Made by a program: the position numbers and the translations under genes. Positions 1 through 10,191 of a stretch of DNA of 64,000 nucleotides are shown piece after piece. The stretch spans positions 250,666 to 314,665 of the forward strand of contig CAJNOL010000026.1 in NCBI GenBank assembly GCA_905250125.1. The letters run 5' to 3'. This stretch comes from Rotaria sordida (lineage: Eukaryota > Rotifera > Eurotatoria > Philodinida > Philodinidae). Positions within the stretch are counted from its first letter, which is position 1, and each line of letters starts with the position of its first letter. The notes under the pieces are model-generated. The model searched no databases, was not told the DNA's origin, and was given only the letters and a program-made list of their open reading frames with translations.

Positions 1-2080
1 TTAAGTTTTCAGCAATATCTATAGTTGACATTGCTCTACTTTTTTGACATAGTCAACAACGAATTCTCGTACTGTTTGTGTGGAACACATGGACAGCTTT
101 CAAGATGACCATTATCTGACCTAGTTAAAATAAAAATTTTAAGTGCAATGTTGCAGTTAGAAAGATCACTATCTATTCTATCAAACACCAAAAGCCTGAG
201 ATCACTAATTATTTACTTTCAAAAGATGTAAGGACCTTATTAGAGACCGTAAATTACAGTTTTACAAAAGTTGAAATTATAATAAACCTTTCTAAACATT
301 ATATTACAATCGAAAATGCATTGTTAATCTGGTCGGATATAGGTCCTCTTCAAAACTCAATATGTATTCAATAAGAAAAGCAACAAATTTTTCTGTCAAT
401 TGTAGACACTATTAGAAATCCATAAATTGTTTAGTTCTTGCTGTTTTACACTTATTCAAAAAATCGCCTGTCGCACTCAATTTTGCAATAAGCATCAACT
501 ATTTATTTAACTATTTGTCAAGCTTACTATCGAATTTATTATCTACATATTTAATCATCAACGTAACGCTTTGTCTAAACATCTGCTTTATTAAATAACC
601 GGCTATCGATCTAAATATATGTGTACCGAACTATCCATCTCATTGTATAATTATTTGAGTAACTGCTAAACGTTAATTTGATTAATAGATGAAATATGGA
701 AGTATAAAAATGTCACCAAAGTAAATAAGTCAACGTCAGAGTGAAGACACAACAATGTTTTTCTTTCATATTTTTATCATTCAACATATCTGCTCTCTAT
801 ATTCTCACTATCAATATAGATACCTGTGCTTTTTCATATAAAAACGATTTTATCAGATAATTGCTATTAGTGTGATGCTTTTATGGTGTGGATTACATCT
901 TTTAAATATTATATTCTTCATCTGTGATAAAAACAGATTTATATAATGAACTTTATCGAGTTTAATATATAAGTTTCAGTTTACTTGAATTTTTTGGTTA
1001 TATCTATAACAGTATTTTGAAAATTCAAATTTCTGCTTCTATACTTCCGCACTAGTTTTAGATCGTGCATCACGAAAGAGAGAAGAAAATAGACTTTTGA
1101 TCAGAGGTGGAACTGACTACTTACCTGCTCACCGTAATACAGTTGAAAAAAGATATTTTGTTCTATTTTCGATATGAATACTTGAGTTTGCCAAATATAC
1201 GCGCTATATGTCTATCATTGTTCTCAGATGCCTTTTCTCCTTCTTTCTATCGTCTATTATCACGAAGATTAGTATAAGAGAAAATCTAGTCAAGTATAAG
1301 AACAGCTATCTGCATGAGTAAAATCTCCATGTATATGGTGGTAGAGAAGAAAAATAATCGGAAAAAGAATAAAATATAGAGGATGCAGACAGAAAGTTAG
1401 AGAACACAAGGTAACAGTGAAAGCTCATGTAAATCAGTGTTGACTATGATCGATAGCTTAAATGCATGTGTAAGTTTGCCTCACAATATTCATTACTTGT
1501 ATAGATCTACGATATTAAAATAAAAAAGACTACAAGACAAAAAATAATACTTAGGTCAGTCAAAAAGTAGTGAGAGTGACGCTTTAATGCCTTATAGTAA
1601 GCTAAAGGAGAGTTTCTTTTCATATGAAACGATAGAGAAAAAAACGCTCTGGCTTTCTATGCTATTTGATCATACTTTAGTTAATATTATGATACATTGT
1701 AAATTTTTTTTAATTCTATTTTGTAGAAAATCGACTTTGAATAAGCTAAAACATTTTCAAACTTTTATTATCCATTCGTTGAATTATAAATATTTTGAAA
1801 ATGCTTGATTTTCTAAACAATAGAAATTCAATTTAATTTTCTAAAACAATGATTTTCAAAAGAATTAGAAAATCCAAATAAATTCTAGAAAAAGTCAAAA
1901 ATGAAAGCAACTTTCTGAAAAATCATTGCAAGAATGACCACTATAGAACCACTGTTCGTTCATGTATATAAATCAACCGACAGTGTTGTGCATTCATTAT
2001 TTTCTCCAGTAACTGTAAGGAGTTGATAAATTATATTTTTGTATGAAAGGATACATAATATTTATTTATTTATCTTATTC
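1..2080. other. AT-rich non-coding stretch
   Basis: I see no convincing exon, RNA gene or repeat family here. Open frames are short, biased to Phe, Ile, Lys and Asn, and lack splice-linked continuation. The sequence is ordinary AT-rich intergenic DNA leading into the tandem array that starts near 2082. Confidence 0.6.
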
Positions 2081-2081
2081 A

Positions 2082-2655
2082 GTGCATTTATCTGAATTCA
2101 ATGTCTACGAATTTATTAAAAAATAAAAATAAAATTAATTCTATATTTTATTTGATGCATTAATGAAATTCATTGTTTATGAATTTATTAAAATTGAAAT
2201 TAAAATTAAACTATGATTTTCTTTGTTGCATTAATGAAATTCAATGTTTATGAATTTATTTAGATTAAAATTATCTATTGATTTATTTATTTTATTCGAT
2301 GCATTTATGTAAATACAATGTCTATGATTTTATTTAAATTAAAATTATTTATTTATTTATGTTATTGGGTACATTTATATGAATTTAATAGTTATGAATT
2401 TATTTAGATTAAAATTAAATTTAAGATTAATTATTTATTTTATTTAGCGCATTAATGAAATTCAATGTTTATGATTTTATTAAAATTAAAATTAAGGTAT
2501 TTATTTTATCTGATGCATTTATGTGAATTTAGTGTTTATGAATTTAGATTAAAATTAAACTTAAAATTAGCTATTTATTTTATTTTATGTATTAATGAAA
2601 TTCAACGTTTATGGATTTATTTAAATTTAAATTAAATTAAAGTATTTATTTTATA
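2082..2655. repeat. 72-bp AT-rich tandem array, about 8 copies
   Basis: A degenerate unit of about 72 bp recurs eight times. The landmark GCATTWATGAAATTCAATG recurs near 2082, 2154, 2226, 2298, 2369, 2447, 2512 and 2587, each time followed by TTTATGAATTTATTTA and a run of AAATTAAAATT. Spacings are 72, 72, 72, 71, 78, 65 and 75 bp. Copies differ by substitutions and small indels, so this is an ageing minisatellite rather than a fresh expansion. No function is evident. Confidence 0.85.
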
Positions 2656-2763
2656 GAACAAATAAAAGAAACTTAATTGTGGAATACAAATGAAAATGAA
2701 AATGAAATTCAAAATTGAATTTCAAAGTTCTAGAAAATGTTCAAATTAATAAACAGAATCCGA

Positions 2764-3275
2764 AATTCTACCCAAGGCAAAGCCGCTCGGTCGGATTCTG
2801 TCGGATGGATTTCAAATCCGTTTGAATCCGACGTTTCAGACGTAATCCGGTCCGGATTCCTTGGCACAGGATTCCAACGCAAACTGGAGCGGATCCGATC
2901 GGTTTTTAACGGAAGACGTCGGATTCCGATGCAATCCGTTTCGGATCCGATGGTTGCCAGTAAGATCCACAGGTCGGATTCAATCTCTTGGGTATCTCGG
3001 TTTCTCCGAAAGGCACCCAAGAGATTCAAACCAAGGAAAGCCGCTCGGTCGGATTCTATCGGATGGATTTCAAATCCGTTTGAATGCGACGAACGGATAT
3101 TTTCCGACGTAATCCGGTCCGGAATCCTGTTGCAAGGAATCCGACGCAAACTCGATCGGATCCAATCGGATTTAACGGAAGGCGTCAGATTCCGATGCAA
3201 TCCGTTTCTGATCCGATCAATTTCCGGTAGGATCCACAGGTCGGATTGAATCTCTTGGGTAGGAATGTCCATATT
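2764..3275. repeat. GC-rich double repeat built from CGGAT/ATCCG words, with inverted ends
   Basis: Two copies of a unit of about 250 bp (2770-3000 and 3033-3262) lie head to tail, sharing AAAGCCGCTCGGTCGGATTC near their starts and GATCCACAGGTCGGATT near their ends. The outer edges are inverted (TACCCAAG on the left, CTTGGGTA on the right) and the junction near 2990-3030 forms a CTTGGGT..ACCCAAG hairpin. GC content is far above the surroundings. Open frames of 170-180 codons on both strands are by-products of a stop-poor repeat and are not called as genes. It looks like a non-autonomous mobile or satellite unit; the family is unknown. Confidence 0.8.
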
Positions 3276-4600
3276 AATTCACTTTCGGTTTTCTAATTAG
3301 AAAATCAATTTTCTTATTTTTAATGTTTCGAATATCTTATTTCCAAAGAATTAAAAATTCATCAGTGAATTCATATAGGCATTCCTAGAATATCCTTCAT
3401 TAAACTCTATAACTTATTTTCTAGTTTACAGTGTAGAAAATCTTATGCGACTGCAAGATCTAACAAGAATCTTATAGTAAGAATTGATGTAAGATTTCTG
3501 AGACCACGATTTTTTGTACGATTTCACATGATCGTGCAAGACTTAATGTCAGATTTTTTGACCTGGATATCTATAAAATTCACTCTATTTTAGAATACCA
3601 AATTTCTAAGCCTAGTACAAATTTCTGTTTATGATAACAGCAAAGATATATTTATTTCGTTACATACAAATATATGACTGTATAAAGATAAGAAAGTTTA
3701 GTCAAATAAGTGTGCATCAATTTAGAGAAAAAATATGTAACACAATATCGCGATACATAACGATAGAGAGCTACAGAAACTAAATAAAATTTCAAAAAAG
3801 CAACATCGTAGTGCAATGGTAAAATCAGATACAATTATATGATTGAACATCAGCGAGTAAAGACACAAGTCTGAGTATATTCGTATAACGGCATTGGTAT
3901 AAACACTCAGAATATAGCTTCAAGGATATAAATTTAAATGTACAGGAAAAGGTTACATATATGATTACAGAGGTCTAAAGTTAAAGCAATGGAAGAGTAG
4001 TCATCGGTGTGTCGTAATAGGAGTATATCTATAAGCACACAGGTACGAGGCTACAGTCATTATAGTCTAGGTCTATACTGTAAAAAAATCCACAGAATAA
4101 TAAATCTTTAAGGAGTTTATGACAGTGTGAAGTATAAAAACCTCTTTTTAACCATTCATGAAATCTTCGCAAGCCCTTTCATAAACCCTTTAGAAAAGGT
4201 ATATGACCTTCGAATACCACTCATGTAAGGTTTATGAAAGAGTTTATAATATTGATAAATCCTTACAGAGTTTTCTATACTTTGTACTTCCATAAATTCT
4301 TCGTAAGGATGTATGAACTTCCTAACTGCTTTCAAATAATGTTAAAACAAATTATCAACAGAGCATCTGAAAGTATTCATGAGAATTATGATTCGTACTC
4401 AGAGTTTATGAAAAGGTATATGAAGCCCTATAAAGAAGCATCCAAAGGGATCACTAAGCTAAAGTAAGCTTCTTTAGCGGTAAATAGGAGCCTTTATCTT
4501 ATGGGCTATACAACATTTACGAGAGAGTTATCGAAACGATCCTTAAATTAACAAAAATGTTGAAAATCTTATAGTACTCAATCATTGTCCGAACACAATA
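3276..4600. other. Non-coding stretch with two word-repeat patches
   Basis: There is no gene. Around 3430-3560 the words TCTTA, GTAAGATTT and TTTTGTACGATTT recur, and the last is shared with 6826-6960 across the assembly gap. Around 4110-4470 the words TTTATGAAAG and CTTTCATAAA recur in both orientations (CTTTCATAAACC near 4176 against GGTTTATGAAAG near 4227). A 77-codon frame at 4234 lies inside the second patch and is not treated as a gene. Confidence 0.55.
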
Positions 4601-6815
4601 ATACATAAGACTGCGTGCAAAGACACAACCAAACTGAACTGTTTCATTCTACTTGTCTCACAAAGTGTTGCAAAAAATATAAAGACACCTGAATGATGAG
4701 AAGAAAAGTAAATTGTCTTCTTTCGTTTTGGTCATCAAATATTGCACAACTATCAGCGAAAGTGAATCAAGACGGAGAAGATTACAGAAAAAAAATTAAT
4801 CGATTCTTCTCTAAAGATAGTAGAAAACTATCACGATAACTAAACCAAGAAAAATAAAAGTAAAGTGAACTTTATTGACATACTTTTGTCCATAAAAAGC
4901 TGATTAGCTATAAGAAAACCGAATGACACAAATACAATAAATGTAAACGAACTTATTCCATTTTCGTCATCAGATGTCCATCAAGTGTGAGCAGAACTAA
5001 ATACAGAATGAAGAAGCAAACTGAACTGCGTTATTTGATTTCTTTCATAAGGCCGTGAACAACTATAACAATAATGAAAAGAAAATTGAACTATACAGCC
5101 TCCAGACGTTTTGTCGCTGTGATTCCGAACATCTGTATTTGACACCAGATGTTCGGAATTGACATTTTAGTCCTCCAACGGATGTCCGTAACTAATAAAA
5201 TGGATGTTCGTACGGTAGAGAATAGATGTTCGGACTGAATTATATCATAGGACAGAGTTACGAAAGATGGATGTTCGGAACGTAAACATAGGGATGTTCG
5301 AGACAAAATAAATAGTGTGCAAAACGGACTTCGATATAGAGTGGTAGATGAAGGAGAAGAATTTTCATAATCTCGAGAGTAAAAACTCGAAAACAATAAT
5401 ACTATCAGTCAAGAAGTGATAGAGATTTACTGTTTTTTGTTATTTATTTGTTATTGTAATGTCTCTATCCTTGTGCCATTGTATTTCTTAAGAGTTCGAC
5501 TTTCTATCTGTGAATATTGTTCTTTGTTCAATAAACCTCATTTATTTCTTATAATGAAAAGATGAAGCAAATGGACAGGCTAGGGAGTTTTGATAGTGGA
5601 ATATTCCTTGCCAAACCATCCGCGAATAAGAGTGAATAGAAGTTTGTATCTCAGTACACCCTTTACATCTGTGACTATATGTCTAACATATTGTGTACTG
5701 TGGTGTGACAAGAAGACCGTTCCGAATATAGGTTAACTGGAACTAAAGTCTGCACTAATAAAAGAAGCACATCTCCGTTTCGAACTCCACGAACATCTGT
5801 TTATTGTTGTTCCGAACATCCCTATATTTTCATTACGAACATCCAGTAGTTTTTTTTACGAACATCCGTTAAAATTAATCCGTTCCTTCAACAGAAATGA
5901 GCATCTTGTTGCTGTTCCAAACACCCGTTAAAAATTTTTATGAACATCCATTTATTTTTCGATGATCGTTCCGAATATCCGTATTTTTCTAATTCCGAAC
6001 ATCCGATATTATTATCATAAAAATGATGATTTTTTGAAGAAAACGGACGTTCGGAATGGACTACGACATGGGATGTTCGGAATGAAAAGTAGCGACGAAA
6101 CGTTAAAATGCCAACTATACTAATCTATTCGATTTTTCGTAAGAACATGCTGGACACTTATCGGAAGAACGAATTGAGGACAAGAAAAATAAAATTATTT
6201 TTCTCATTCTATTTCTCTTACAAAGTACACATCAACAATCGGGAAAACTAAATGAAGAAAAAGGAAATGAAACTAAACTAACCGATTCGATATGTTCTAT
6301 AAAATGGTCGATAGTTATCGGAACAACTAAATGAAGACAAGACAGATAAAGTTAATTTTCTCATTCTATTTCTCTCCTAAAGTGAGTGGCAACGATCGAG
6401 AAAATTAAATGAACCAAGAGAAAATGAAAGTAAAGTAATCTATCTGATTTTTCTGGTAGAATGATCGGCAGTTACCGGAATAACTAATTGAAGACAAGAA
6501 AACTGAATTAAGTTTTTCGATTCCATTTCTCTCCTAAAGTGAGCCGCAACAATTGAGAAAACTATATGAAGGAAAAGAAAATGAAATTAAAGTAACCTAT
6601 CCGATTTTTCTGGTAGAATGGTCAGCAGTGACCGGAATAACTAATTGAAGACAAGCAAAGTAGTTTTTTTTTCTGATTCTATTTCCCCTCTTAAAGCGAG
6701 TGCAAGCAGTCGGAAAAACTAAACGAAGAAAGAGAAAAGTAAACTAAACTAATTTCCTCAATTTCTCTTGCAAGATACAGAAAAACTATCGGTATAAGTA
6801 TTAGAGGAAAGGATG
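4600..6815. repeat. Degenerate satellite (half-unit about 78 bp) interrupted by a 1-kb island
   Basis: At 6120-6815 a unit of about 155 bp recurs, seen from the landmark GATTTTTCTGGTAGAATG and its variants near 6130, 6291, 6449 and 6603. Each unit is two similar halves centred on CCGGAATAACTAATTGAAG and GAGAAAACTATATGAAG. More worn copies seem to occupy 4600-5080. The array runs into the assembly gap, so its true length is unknown. The island 5100-6110 is described separately. Confidence 0.65.
5100..6110. repeat. Fold-back island of GATGTTCGGA words
   Basis: The left arm (5115-5300) carries many copies of GGATGTTCGGAA. The right arm (5790-6095) carries the reverse complement TTCCGAACATCC. 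The arms align when one is reverse-complemented, for example at ATAGGGATGTTCG, so the whole island is a degenerate inverted repeat with a unique centre (5300-5790). It sits inside a satellite array, which suggests insertion. No protein is encoded. Confidence 0.65.
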
Positions 6816-6825
6816 NNNNNNNNNN
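6816..6825. other. Assembly gap (10 N)
   Basis: Ten consecutive N bases lie at the edge of a tandem array. The number is probably a placeholder, and the array is the likely reason the assembly broke here. Confidence 0.99.
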
Positions 6826-8400
6826 AAACATATTAAATCTTACGGTAAGATATTTCTACGCTTCCGTAAGATCATACAGTATAAGTCTTACAGCATCGAG
6901 TTGTCAATAGGATCTTGTAAGATTTTTGTACGATCTTTGTACTATTTTTCCACTTGAAAGAATTGTATTTCTCTTTTATCGTCATAGTCAAGTCTCTTCA
7001 ATATGACTACTGATTCAATACTTGATTCACGTTTAAAATCAAAAAAATAATGTTTTACAATAACATAGTTTTAAATATAGAATTGAGAAAATTTTCTACT
7101 ATGAACTTAAGTTTTCGTATTTTAAGCTTATGCATAAATGTTAGCCGAAGTCAACATTAAACTTCCAGTTATTTTTAATATTTGGTTACTCTTTCGATAT
7201 CTTCAATAGTCTAGCTTAATTTATTGATTTGCATGTCACACACATATTCATGTTGTCATTAAAATCTGAATGAAAAAGAGGCAAGCATACGATGCAAATT
7301 GATTTGCCTAAAGCAGCTGGGATGGCTCGCACACACTTCTTATTTAAAAAATCAAGGATTTCACCCGTACATACAACGACAAACAGCTAAATGATACGTA
7401 AATGTATGGATTACCATGCTCGCGCTTTGAATATTTCAGTCTTTAAAAAGCTGTTTTTTTCCACACTCAAACGCGATAAAAATATCATTTCGTACGTGCA
7501 AACACTTATTTAGAAACTATAAAGTCAATTGAAAACTATGTAAAAGCGTGAATTTTCAGAGTTCAAAATTAACTTTCCTAATACGCTCTGAATTATCTGT
7601 TTCCAACTATTCAAATGCTTAAAATGTTAAATAAAATAAGTATGAAAAGTTTAGTTTCGGAACATGCTCATAATCAACTGATTTCGACCGTTAAAAGGCC
7701 TTAATTTTGAATATAAATAATGAAAAAAAATATTTGTATGGAAAAACGATCAAAACATTTATTTTTTGAAGCGATAACCCACTTATCTATTATCACTCCA
7801 ATCATGACAGTAAAAATACTGTCGAAAAACGCGTCGAATTTAGATTTTTGTTTGATTGACACATGTGTGAAATACAATGAATGTGATCTTGCTCACACAA
7901 CTAACGTTTTGAGCATTCACACACTTGTAAATATTCGATTAAAAAAACTTTGAACGCGTTCACGCTCAAAACTTGAATTTCCTAGTGTTTGCACGGCCAA
8001 TTTTTTTTGTAAACACTTAAATGCGCAGAAAAGAACACATTCAAGCGTTTACACGCGTTTTTTGAAAAAATTTTTCTGCTTGGAGTTTGGAAAAACTGCT
8101 GAAATAAATTTTTTCTCCAAAAAAGAACAGCCTCATATTTCGCTTTTCTAAATTATATTTCAACTTTTATTGTCCATTTTTTTCACAAAAACAACACACT
8201 TTTACAGTTAAATTATAATATTAAAAACAACTGTAATCTAAAAAACAATACAAAATTTCCAATTAAGATATGCTAAATATCGAAATTAGATAGTACGAGC
8301 TTTTTTGTACGATTATACTTTTCTTGACCTCTTATGTATTTCATTAACTCAGGTTCATTTTTAACAAATGTAAAAAACTTATTATATTTTATCTTACAGC
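6826..8400. other. Non-coding stretch with a GTTTGCACG word patch
   Basis: There is no gene. At 7460-8070 the words CGTGCAAACAC (near 7495), GTGTTTGCACG (near 7983), ACGCGTT and CGTTTACACGCG recur in both orientations, and the edges are roughly complementary. This suggests a worn inverted-repeat element. The 77-codon frame at 7720 lies in this patch and is rejected. Confidence 0.5.
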
Positions 8401-8449
8401 TCAATGTTATTTTTAATTCAGTAGCTATAGCTTCGCTTAGCACTCAATT

Positions 8450-9300
8450 TCGACTAGCTCTCCATGAATGTTCATATGACTAACAACATCTTCGGTAAAT
8501 GCATTTAAACAATGAATTGAATATACACATAACAAATAAATTTCGTTATTTGACCACAATTTGTTGTGATTTTTGCAATTAGAAGAGCTTAGAATTGATC
8601 GGATGGAATCTTTTCATAATATTGTGTCGGTGTCTTGTGAAAAAACTGCTCACTATCATGTGATTCATCAGCACGTTGTCCATAAAGTTTTTCATCAAAT
8701 ATTTGTTTTCTCGACCTCATGATCACCAATATCTTTTTGTATTTGAACAAAGAATAGTTCATGATAAGAAATCATTTTTTTAAATGTTGATTATAAAGAT
8801 TTTTAATTTCTTCACGCTTGGTCATAAGAGGCATATCAAAAATAGCTATCGACTCAGCTAATAATGAGTGTTCATCATAATATTTGTTTATTTATTTGAT
8901 TATACTTGACAAATACTTTAAAAAAATGAAAAAGTCAATTTTTCTTGTTCATCTTTAGACATTGAATTTAATAATGCTCTTGTTTGATATCCAATCACAC
9001 TTACACACTTACTGTTAATTTTGCTGATTGCTTCAATGAAACGTGACAGAGTACTTCAATTGTTCGAAAATAACAAAATTGAAATTTTTCGAATCGCCAA
9101 GCCTATCCAATCAAAGAAAACGAATTTTTCGAAAAAAGTTCCAAAAATTATGCTTTTGATAAAGAAACAATTGTAACTCAGTAACAATACGTCATTAGAG
9201 GGAACTGGTACAAATTTTTCTTTGTCTATTTGAATTTTATTTACAATCAAAGATAAAGTCAAAAGCTTAGAAATCATTGTAATATCACATCTAATAGTGA
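8450..9300 (-). pseudogene. Decayed coding remnant, family unknown
   Basis: On the minus strand several stretches read as plausible protein, most clearly 8945-9060 (RFIEAISKINSKCVSVIGYQ and on), 8795-8890 (LLAESIAIFDMPLMTKREEI) and 8595-8720. They are separated by stops and frame changes and do not join through normal splice sites. Amino-acid composition is more balanced than in chance AT-rich frames. I do not recognise the family; it could be a dead transposon gene or a lost host gene. Treat it as a fossil. Confidence 0.4.
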
Positions 9301-9714
9301 AATTGTATAAAATCTTTCTGCTTGTTCTAATAAAGAAATTATGTAAGAAATTTTGAAAAAAAGCTTACTAGAAATGCTTCTCTTTTCCATAAGCATATAT
9401 TGATAGTCTACAGCTGTCTCTATATCCATTGACTTTATGTGCTCACAACGAAAGGATCAATTAATGTCATATCTTTTCTCTTGAATTTTTAGAATATTAT
9501 TTTTTAACTAAAAATAAAATAGATCGAAAGAACAATCGATTACATCTATTGTGTAATGATATTGGTGTTTAACAAGCTATATAAGTTTAATTCATTTTCG
9601 AATACACCATCAATATATCTCTGTTAGCTGAACATGATTGAAAGCAGATTACAGAATAGAAATCACTTGCCGTTATCTTCGCATCAATTCAAACAATTGA
9701 AGGATAGCTTGGAC

Positions 9715-9947
9715 AGTAGAACCCGTCGAGTTCAGCTTTTTCACATTCGGATCTGAACCGAACTTCTAATCTGAGCGAAAGTTTTTAGTCTAGATCCTAT
9801 AGTCATTTCGATTTCAGCTACTTACACACTCTTCACATTTCTTAGACAATCTTGACGATGATCTTATAATAATCAAGACGTAATTGGCTATTGCTGTTAT
9901 AGTATAATTAGTTAGGTCGGTCCAGAATCAACCCGATGGGCTCTACT
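9715..9947. repeat. Short inverted-repeat element, CCCGTCGRGTT family
   Basis: The ends are inverted copies of each other: AGTAGAACCCGTCGAGTTCA on the left, and AGTAGAGCCCATCGGGTTGA when the right end is reverse-complemented. A related copy lies at 28621-28733 inside a CHMP7 intron and shares GGATCTGAA. The size and lack of coding point to a MITE. Confidence 0.6.
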
Positions 9948-10191
9948 TGCTAAACATTATTCATTTCATTAACGGAAATCTATTAGCAATTAAGAAAAAT
10001 CAAAGCTTTCTATAAATAATGTACCAGAGATCACTATAAAACGATTAAATCAGATGATAATACAATATTCATTGTAGACAAAATGATAATATTTTATAGA
10101 TCATGAATAATCATTTTATTGTTACACATAGAACGGAATAACAAAAAAGAAAACGAAAAAACATAACAAGTGTAACATAATTATTCATAGA

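Noticed and set aside
2730-3272. Open frames of 180 and 170 codons on opposite strands
   Set aside because: They coincide exactly with the CGGAT double repeat, have repeat-derived composition (Arg, Ser, Asp, Ile) and exist on both strands at once.
7720-7953. 77-codon plus-strand frame
   Set aside because: Lies within a word-repeat patch, with no domain, no splice partner and AT-driven composition.
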